Below are positions 55,381 to 64,000 of a DNA stretch of 64,000 bases, piece after piece; within the stretch, counting starts at the first letter, position 1, and each line of letters begins with the position of its first letter. The notes under the pieces are model-generated. The model was not told where the DNA came from. It ran no database searches and worked only from the letters and a program-made list of their open reading frames with translations. Made by a program: the position numbers and the translations under genes. This DNA comes from Ramlibacter tataouinensis TTB310 (lineage in GTDB: Bacteria > Pseudomonadota > Gammaproteobacteria > Burkholderiales > Burkholderiaceae_C), in NCBI RefSeq assembly GCF_000215705.1, contig NC_015677.1, forward strand, positions 1,500,001-1,564,000, given 5' to 3'.

Positions 55381-56568
55381 TCAGAGCCCCGGGCCTTGCA
55401 GTCCCGAAGGGCCATCACCCGACGGCTTGCGCAGTGCCAGCAGGCGCGTGGTTTCCGCCAGTTCCCTGGCGATCTGGGCTTCGCTGGGCAGCACGGTCTG
55501 GTACTCGGATGCCATCACCTTGTTGGGCAGCCCTTCCAGCGCGTAGCGGGCCTCGGCCGCGCCTTTCTCGCTGCACAGGATCAGGCCCACCGGCGGGTTC
55601 TCGTCGGCGCGCATCCAGTTGGCCTTGGCGTAGTTCAGGTACAGGTGCATCTGCCCGGCGTCCGCGTAGCTGAACCGGCCGACCTTCAGGTCGATGATGA
55701 CCAGGCAGCGCAGCCGGCGGTGGAAGAACACCAGGTCGACGCGGAACCAGCTGTCGTCGATGCGCAGGCGCTTCTGGCGCCCGATGAAGGCGAAGTCGTC
55801 CCCCAGCTCGAGCAGGAAGTCCTGCAGCCGGTGGATCAGCGCCTCCTCGAGCTCGCTTTCGGAGTAGTCGTCCTTCAGGTCCAGGAACTCCAGCACGTAC
55901 GGGTCCTTGATGGCGGCGTCCGTACCCAGGGCGTCCTCGGGCCGGGGCGCCTGGCCGCGCGCCAGCATGGCCGCCTTGTCGCGCGACAGCGCGGTGCGCT
56001 CGTAGAACTGGCTGCCGATCTGGCGGTCGAGCTGGCGCACGCTCCAGCCGCCGCGCAGCGCTTCGGCCTGGTAGAAGGCGCGGGCCTGCTCGTCCTTCAC
56101 GGACAGCAGGCGCACGTAGGCCGACCAGGGCAGGGGGAAATGGCCGGCCAGCGCCGCCAGGTTCTCGGGCGTCGCGCTTGCCGATATTGCAGACGGTGTC
56201 TGCAATATCCCGGGCCAGGCCAGGTAGAAGGCGCGCATCTGGAAAAGGTTGCGCCAGCCGAAGCCGCGCCCGAACCGGGCCGTGAGGTCCAGCGCGAGCC
56301 GCTTGATCAGCACCTCGCCATAGTCGGCCTTGCGCCTGCCTTTCTGCTCAGCTTCCACGATGCGGTGGCCGATCTCCCAGTAGCTGACGGTCATCAGTGC
56401 GTTGACGCTGCGCGCGGCCGCGATGCGGGCGGCTTGCAGCAGGTCGACGATGCCGCCGTGGATGGTTTCGTAATCGGCATTGGCGGCTGGCGTTGCCGGT
56501 GGGCGTGCCTTCCGGGGGGCGCCCTGCCCAGGACGGTGCGGCACCGCCTTGTGCTTGCTCTCAGCCAT
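55381..56568 (-). CDS. PDDEXK nuclease, DUF1016/YhcG family
   Basis: A 395-residue protein with an N-terminal DUF1016 domain (about 33-170, with SYWEIGHRIVEAEQKGRRKADYG and WRNLFQMRAFYL) and a C-terminal PDDEXK nuclease-like domain (about 225-370). Catalytic residues are recognisable: Asp278 in FRVDLVFFHRR and Asp293-x-Lys295 in IIDLKVG. YhcG-type proteins are linked to restriction-modification and mobile-element systems. A basic Pro-rich head (1-30) is present. The gene contains a perfect 12-bp inverted repeat. It is divergent from imuA, with a LexA box 49 bp upstream of its start, so SOS induction is possible. Confidence 0.88.
   Translation of the reverse strand: MAESKHKAVPHRPGQGAPRKARPPATPAANADYETIHGGIVDLLQAARIAAARSVNALMTVSYWEIGHRIVEAEQKGRRKADYGEVLIKRLALDLTARFGRGFGWRNLFQMRAFYLAWPGILQTPSAISASATPENLAALAGHFPLPWSAYVRLLSVKDEQARAFYQAEALRGGWSVRQLDRQIGSQFYERTALSRDKAAMLARGQAPRPEDALGTDAAIKDPYVLEFLDLKDDYSESELEEALIHRLQDFLLELGDDFAFIGRQKRLRIDDSWFRVDLVFFHRRLRCLVIIDLKVGRFSYADAGQMHLYLNYAKANWMRADENPPVGLILCSEKGAAEARYALEGLPNKVMASEYQTVLPSEAQIARELAETTRLLALRKPSGDGPSGLQGPGL
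56183..56209. repeat. Perfect inverted repeat within the PDDEXK nuclease gene
   Basis: GATATTGCAGAC (56183-56194) and GTCTGCAATATC (56198-56209) form a perfect 12-bp inverted repeat with a GGT spacer. It encodes part of the GILQTPSAIS linker of the nuclease (about residues 120-129). Twelve perfect pairs are unlikely by chance; function unknown. Confidence 0.85.
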
Positions 56569-56616
56569 TTTTTAACTCCCTGGTCACTGCGCGCATGACG
56601 ACACGCGCTTGGGATA

Positions 56617-56632
56617 CTGTATAAATAAACAG
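56617..56632. promoter_or_regulatory. LexA box (SOS operator)
   Basis: CTGTATAAATAAACAG matches the LexA consensus CTGT-N8-ACAG exactly, in a local AT-rich island. It includes a TATAAA -10-like element (56620-56625). It lies 20 bp before the imuA GTG and 49 bp from the divergent nuclease gene start, so LexA should repress imuA and perhaps both. Confidence 0.9.
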
Positions 56633-56651
56633 GTAAATTGACAAGGCCGCC

Positions 56652-57407
56652 GTGTCACTCTCTTCCCCGTTGCCCCGCTGTTCCTCCTTTTCCTTTCTGA
56701 ACCGGCCCGATGTCTGGCGGCTGCGCGAACTGGCAACCGAAAGCCGGACCCTGCCCAGCGGCCATCCGGCGCTGGCCGCGCAGCTGCCCGGCGGCGGCTG
56801 GCCGCTGGACGGCATGGTCGAGGTGCTGCAGGCGCGGCCGCAGCAGCATGTCTGGCAGCTGCTGCTGCCGGCGCTGGTGCAGGCGGCGGGACAGCAGGCC
56901 GGGCCGGTGGTGCTGGTGGGCGCCCCCTTCGAGCCTTTCGGTCCCTGCCTGGCAGCGCAAGGGCTGGCCTGCGACCGGCTGCTGTGCGTGCGGGCGGACC
57001 CGCCCGCCGCGCGGCTCTGGGCGGCCGAGCAGGCCCTGCGCTGCGCCGAGGTGGCGGCCGTGCTGGCCTGGCTGCCGCAGGCCGCCGCTGCCGAGCTGCG
57101 CCGGCTGCATCTGGCGGCCCAGCAGCGTCAGCGGCTGCTGATCGTGTTCCGCGGCCTGCGTGCGCGGCACCAGGCCTCGCCAGCGCGCCTGCGCCTGCTG
57201 GCCGAGGGGGTGGAGGCGCTGCAGGTGCACATCCTCAAACGCCGCGGCCCGCCCCTGGCCACGCCCGTGGTGCTGCCGGCCTGGCCGGCACGCCTGGCGG
57301 CGCTGCTGGCGGCACGCAAAGGCACGGGCCATGACACGGCCCAGCCCGCCTCCCTTCCCGACAACAGGAGCTTGCATGCACTGGATCGCCCTCTGGCCCT
57401 CCCATGA
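56652..57407 (+). CDS. imuA: SOS mutasome protein ImuA (SulA/RecA-like)
   Basis: A 251-residue RecA-fold-like protein lacking a recognisable Walker A loop, as usual for ImuA. Features are ALAAQLPGGGWPLDGMVEVL, WQLLLPALVQAAGQQAGPVVLVGAPFEPFGPCLAAQGL and HILKRRGPPLATPVVLPAW. It acts with ImuB and DnaE2 in error-prone lesion bypass after SOS induction. GTG start 20 bp after a perfect LexA box. Overlaps imuB by 32 bp. Its C-terminal region is poorly conserved. Confidence 0.92.
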   Translation: MSLSSPLPRCSSFSFLNRPDVWRLRELATESRTLPSGHPALAAQLPGGGWPLDGMVEVLQARPQQHVWQLLLPALVQAAGQQAGPVVLVGAPFEPFGPCLAAQGLACDRLLCVRADPPAARLWAAEQALRCAEVAAVLAWLPQAAAAELRRLHLAAQQRQRLLIVFRGLRARHQASPARLRLLAEGVEALQVHILKRRGPPLATPVVLPAWPARLAALLAARKGTGHDTAQPASLPDNRSLHALDRPLALP

Positions 57408-58669
57408 GGACGAGCTCGCCGCCTGGGGCTGGCGGGCGCTGCAGTTCACCCCGCGCGTGGCGCAGGTCGGGCGGGCCTTGCTGCTGGAGGTCTCGGGCAG
57501 CGAGCGGCTGTTCGGCGGCCGCAACCGCCTGCTGCATCAGGTCTTGCAGGACGACCATGGGCTGGCAGCCCCCTTTGCCTGGGCGCAAGGCGCCACTTCC
57601 CTGGTGGCCCTGGCCTTGCTGCGGCTGCGCCTGCGCGGCCAGCCACCTCCCGCCGTTCTGCCCGGCGGGCTGCCCCTGGAGGTGCTGGACGCGGCCCAGG
57701 AGCACATGGCCACGCTGGCCCGCGCAGGCTGCAACAGCTGGGGCGGGCTGCGCGCCTTGCCGCGTGGCGGCGTGGCGCGGCGCTTCGGCGCCGCATTGCT
57801 GGAGGCGCTGGACGCGGCCTATGGCGAGCGGCCCGAGCGCCATGCCTGGCTCGCGCTGCCGCAGGCGTTCGACCTGAAGCTCGAGTTGCCGACGCTGGCC
57901 ACCGGCGCGCCCGAGCTGATGGGCACCGCGCAACGCCTGCTGGCGCAGCTGCAGGCATGGCTGCAGGCCCGGCACCGGGGCGTGCTGGCGCTGGAGCTGG
58001 AATGGACGCTGGACTTGAAGCGCCTGGACGGCGTGAGGCTGCCCTCCCACGAGCAGCTGGCCGTGCGCACCGCCCAACCCACGCAGGACCTCGGTCACCT
58101 GCGCCGGCTGGTGGGCGAGCACCTGGGGCGCGCCCGGCTGGCGGCGCCGGCCAGCCAGCTGCGGCTGCGCTCGCTGGATACCCGGCCCTGGGCCGGCGCC
58201 AGCCGCAGCTTCCTGCCCGAGGACAACCCCCAGGGCGAGCCGCTGCACCAGCTCGTCGAGCGGCTGTCGGCCCGGCTGGGCGCGCACAACGTGCGGATGC
58301 CGCAGGCCCAGGCCGATTGGCGTCCCGAGCGCATGCAGCGCTGGGTGCCGGCCGCTTCCCCTGGGCCGGTGCAGACGGCCGCGGCCGTCCAGCCCGGCGA
58401 CGTGCTCTATCCCTCCTGGCTGCTGCCCCAGCCCTTGCCGCTGGAGGTGCGCGACAACCGCCCCTGGTACGAAGGACCGCTGCGCCTGCTGACGCGGCGC
58501 CAGCGGGTGGAGACCGGCTGGTGGGAGGAGGGCGGCGCCGTGGTGCGCGACTGCTTCATCGCCCGCAGCGAGCAGGCCGGCCTGCTGTGGATCTTCTGCG
58601 AGCACACGGTGCGCGAAGGCGAGGGCGGCTGGCCGAAGCGGCATTTGCGCTGGTACCTGCAGGGCTGGT

Positions 58670-58677
<8 letters not shown>
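57376..58677 (+). CDS. imuB: SOS mutasome protein ImuB (inactive Y-family polymerase-like)
   Basis: A 433-residue Y-family-like protein that scaffolds the mutasome. The N-terminus (MHWIALWPSHEDELAAWGW) is where active Y polymerases have the first catalytic Asp (DxDxFF); these acidic residues are absent, matching the known non-catalytic role. The little-finger-like region has LTLELEWTLDLKR and the C-terminal region the RSEQAGLLWIFCEHTVREGEGGWPKRHLRWYLQGWYA tail. An ACAGGAGCTTGC site precedes the ATG. It overlaps imuA (32 bp) and dnaE2 (8 bp). Confidence 0.92.
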
Positions 58678-62010
<3,333 letters not shown>

Positions 62011-62011
<1 letters not shown>

Positions 62012-62583
62012 TGCAGCCGTACCAGCAACTGGCCATGCCGTTCCCGGCCGAACCCAGCCGTCGCCTGTTCGTGGGCCTGCAGCCCGACACCGCCACGCAG
62101 CGGGCCATCGCCGCTTGGCGCGACGGCTGGGCCTGGGCCGCGCGCCCGTCGCTGGTGCCGGCCGAACGGCTGCACATCACCCTGTTCTTCCTGGGCGAGG
62201 TGGCCACGCGCGACGAGCCTGCGCTACGCCAGGCCCTGGCCGCCACGCCCATGCCGCCCTTGTCGCTCGCACTGCGCACGCCGGCCGTCTGGCGCAATGG
62301 CGTCGCCGTGCTGCTGCCCGACGAGCATGCTGGCCTGCGCGCGCAGCGAGAGCGCATGCGCCAGTCGCTGCAGCGCCACGGCTTCGCGTGCGGGGCCGAC
62401 TGGCAGCCGCACCTGACCCTGGCGCGCAAGGCCGCCGGCGCCCGGCCCCCGGCCGGCCCGGCCGGCTTTGCTTTCACGCTGTACGAGTTCGCGCTGGTCT
62501 GGTCGCAGCTGCCGCCGCTGGTGCCCGCAGCCCGGCATGTGGTGTTGGCGCGCTACCCGGCAGGAGTGCCGCCTGTCAACTGA
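62011..62583 (+). CDS. thpR: RNA 2',3'-cyclic phosphodiesterase (2H family)
   Basis: A 190-residue 2H phosphoesterase. Both catalytic motifs are present: H55-x-T57 in LHITLFFLGEV and H134-x-T136 in QPHLTLARKA, in the expected two-fold arrangement. ThpR hydrolyses 2',3'-cyclic phosphates on RNA (formerly called 2'-5' RNA ligase). Its ATG overlaps the dnaE2 stop by 1 nt, so it is coupled to the SOS mutasome transcript, an unusual partner. Confidence 0.9.
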
Positions 62584-62897
62584 GCCCTGTGCTTGCTGCG
62601 GACCGATGCGGCCGCCCGACACTCCAGGCTTGCCGCTTCAACCTTAAGAGCCAGTGACAGGTCCTTGGCACATCAGGCAAAAGCCATGATGTCCACCAGC
62701 TTATCCACAGCTGAAAGAACTACCTCAAGTAACAAATAGACGCACTTAACGGGTGCTTTTTGTAATTTCTGAATCTAGAGTTGTTTCAGCGAGTGACGCT
62801 CAGCAGTCAGAAACAGCGCAACTACGCGGGTAGTACGAGCTGAGGAGGCCATCTTCTCTCCTTGGTGTTTGCTTCACAAATTGACTGGAGAGTTACT
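62584..62897. other. Intergenic region between thpR and the molybdoenzyme gene
   Basis: A 314-bp region with clearly lower GC than the rest. It holds a perfect DnaA-box sequence TTATCCACA (62701-62709), a weak GCAC/GTGC hairpin followed by T5 (62742-62761) that may end the thpR transcript, and a TTGACTGGAGAG stretch leading to the next gene's start. No coding frame, tRNA or known riboswitch is visible. Confidence 0.5.
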
Positions 62898-64000
62898 GTG
62901 ACTCACGACGAATTGAAGGACGAGGCGGTCTATGACCGCGACCGGCTGGAGCGGCATCTGTGGCAAATACAGCGCACCACCGGCCTGGACCGGCGCAAGG
63001 TACTCAGGTTGTTCGCCTCGAGCCTGGCAGTCGGCGCAGCCGGAGGCATGGTCCCCGGGTCGATGCGGCAGGCTTCTGCCCAGCAGGCGCTCACCCCGAT
63101 CGTCAAGCCCACGCCAAGCGATCTCTTCTATACGCTGGGCACCAACCGGGAGATGCGCTGGGAAGCCATGCGCGGCCAGGACTACACGGTGCCCAACGAG
63201 CTTTTCTTCGTGCGCAACCACACCGTCACGCCCCGGCTGGCGGCCGACACCTGGCGCCTGCAGATCTTCGGCTCTGGCGTGGCGACACCCATCGAGCTGA
63301 CTTACGCGGACCTCCTGGACATGGAGTCCGTCACCCGGACCCGGGCCATCGAATGCGCAGGCAATGCGCGCAGTTTCTTCGGCTCGCAGCAGGGAACGCC
63401 AGCCCCGGGCACGCAGTGGAAGCTGGGCGCCATCGGCGTGGCCGAATGGGAGGGTGTCCCGCTATGGAAGGTGCTGAAGAAGGCCGGGGTCAAGCAAACG
63501 GCCGTGGACATCATGCCCCAGGGCCTGGACAACCCGGTGACCGGCCAGGGCAATGTGCGCCGGCCCCTGCCGATCGAAAAGGCGCTCGACAAGGACACGC
63601 TGCTCGTCTTCCGCATGAACGGGGAAGTCCTGCCGCCTGACCATGGCCATCCGGTGCGCCTGCTGGTTCCTGGCTGGGGGGGCATCTCCAGCATCAAGTG
63701 GATCGGCAGCATCGAAGTGTCGGAAACGCCCCTGTTCTCGCCCTGGAACACCACGCAGTACCGCTTCTTCGGTCCGGAATATGCCCCCGACTTCCCGCCT
63801 GTCACGACCCACAAGGTCAAGAGCGCCCTGGAGCTGCCGTTTCCGGCCACGCTGCAAGCGGGGCGCAACATGCTGACCGGGCGTTCCTGGACCGGCAGCG
63901 GAAAGAAGATCCACCGGGTGGAGGTCAGCTTCGACGGCGGCTTCAACTGGGTCCGCGCGCGGACCTCCGGTCCGGACAAGGAGCAGGCCTGGACGCGCTG
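62898..64000 (+). CDS. Tat-exported sulfite-oxidase-family molybdoenzyme (truncated by the window edge)
   Basis: Open to the end of the window (367 residues seen). GTG start after a GGAGAG site. The N-terminus has a twin-arginine signal (Arg32-Arg33 in DRRKVLRLFASSLAVGAAGG, cleavage near ASA). The molybdopterin domain has NHTVTPRLAADTWRLQIFGSG, the molybdenum-ligand Cys153 in IECAGNARSFF and VRLLVPGWGGISSIKWIGSIEV, then the dimerisation domain begins (VEVSFDGGFNW). Matches SoxC/sulfite dehydrogenase-like proteins oxidising sulfite or related compounds in the periplasm. A cytochrome partner may follow beyond the edge. Confidence 0.9.
   Translation, partial: MTHDELKDEAVYDRDRLERHLWQIQRTTGLDRRKVLRLFASSLAVGAAGGMVPGSMRQASAQQALTPIVKPTPSDLFYTLGTNREMRWEAMRGQDYTVPNELFFVRNHTVTPRLAADTWRLQIFGSGVATPIELTYADLLDMESVTRTRAIECAGNARSFFGSQQGTPAPGTQWKLGAIGVAEWEGVPLWKVLKKAGVKQTAVDIMPQGLDNPVTGQGNVRRPLPIEKALDKDTLLVFRMNGEVLPPDHGHPVRLLVPGWGGISSIKWIGSIEVSETPLFSPWNTTQYRFFGPEYAPDFPPVTTHKVKSALELPFPATLQAGRNMLTGRSWTGSGKKIHRVEVSFDGGFNWVRARTSGPDKEQAWTR

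Noticed and set aside
62667-62681. TGGCACATCAGGCA as a sigma-54 promoter
   Set aside because: GG to GC spacing is 10 bp rather than 12, so it does not fit the strict consensus.

Overview
The window looks like ordinary chromosome from a very GC-rich betaproteobacterium, most likely order Burkholderiales, family Comamonadaceae (Ramlibacter/Variovorax-like). This is inferred from gene content, codon use and protein sequence style; no database was searched. Genes are densely packed on both strands with many 1-8 bp overlaps. I see no rRNA, tRNA, CRISPR array, IS element or prophage. The first gene (1-40) and last gene (62898-64000) are cut by the window edges.

Layout. 1-7.8 kb: SDR oxidoreductases with a divergent LysR regulator, a small protein next to a Fur-box-like site, a 16S rRNA pseudouridine synthase, a hydrolase, and a run of envelope or housekeeping genes (YVTN propeller, polysaccharide deacetylase-like, sterol-desaturase-like, CinA-type). 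7.8-12.7 kb: nitrogen control, glnA - hypothetical - ntrB - ntrC, with two NtrC-type sites and a textbook sigma-54 promoter before glnA. 12.7-18.7 kb, minus strand: phoX, xthA, folA, thyA, an FAD-linked 2-hydroxyacid dehydrogenase and a DUF2069 protein, the last five nearly touching. 18.7-27.2 kb: YihY, DUF962, cytochrome P450, lipoprotein, hydrolase, MetY-type PLP enzyme, CBS protein, aroC, MFS carrier. 27.4-33.1 kb: a PAS-PAS-GAF hybrid kinase, TerB, SDR, FrnE-like DsbA and two orphan response regulators.

33.2-42.5 kb, minus strand: glycine cleavage genes gcvT-gcvH-gcvP behind a tandem glycine riboswitch (two aptamers, 37716-37938), preceded by a TRAP transporter (dctP-dctQ-dctM) and ETF-ubiquinone oxidoreductase. 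42.6-52.7 kb: an SDR/EamA/thioesterase operon behind a palindromic operator candidate, a PQQ-type sugar dehydrogenase, two carboxymuconolactone-decarboxylase-fold proteins, an LprI-like protein, and scoAB divergent from a PAS-LuxR regulator across a perfect dyad. A DMT exporter is preceded by what appears to be a leaderless, proline-rich leader peptide with an attenuator-like hairpin (52823-52898).

52.9-62.6 kb: DNA repair. An alkyladenine glycosylase gene overlaps an ABC exporter, a YhcG-type PDDEXK nuclease follows, and across a perfect LexA box lies the SOS mutasome imuA-imuB-dnaE2, with thpR fused to its end by a 1-nt overlap. The window ends in a Tat-exported sulfite-oxidase-like molybdoenzyme.

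The most interesting signals outside standard annotation are the proline-rich leader/attenuator, perfect palindromes carried in frame inside thyA, dnaE2 and the PDDEXK nuclease gene, the operator dyads before scoAB and before the SDR operon, and the Fur-box-linked small protein. None is proven to be a new system; each has a simple decisive check.
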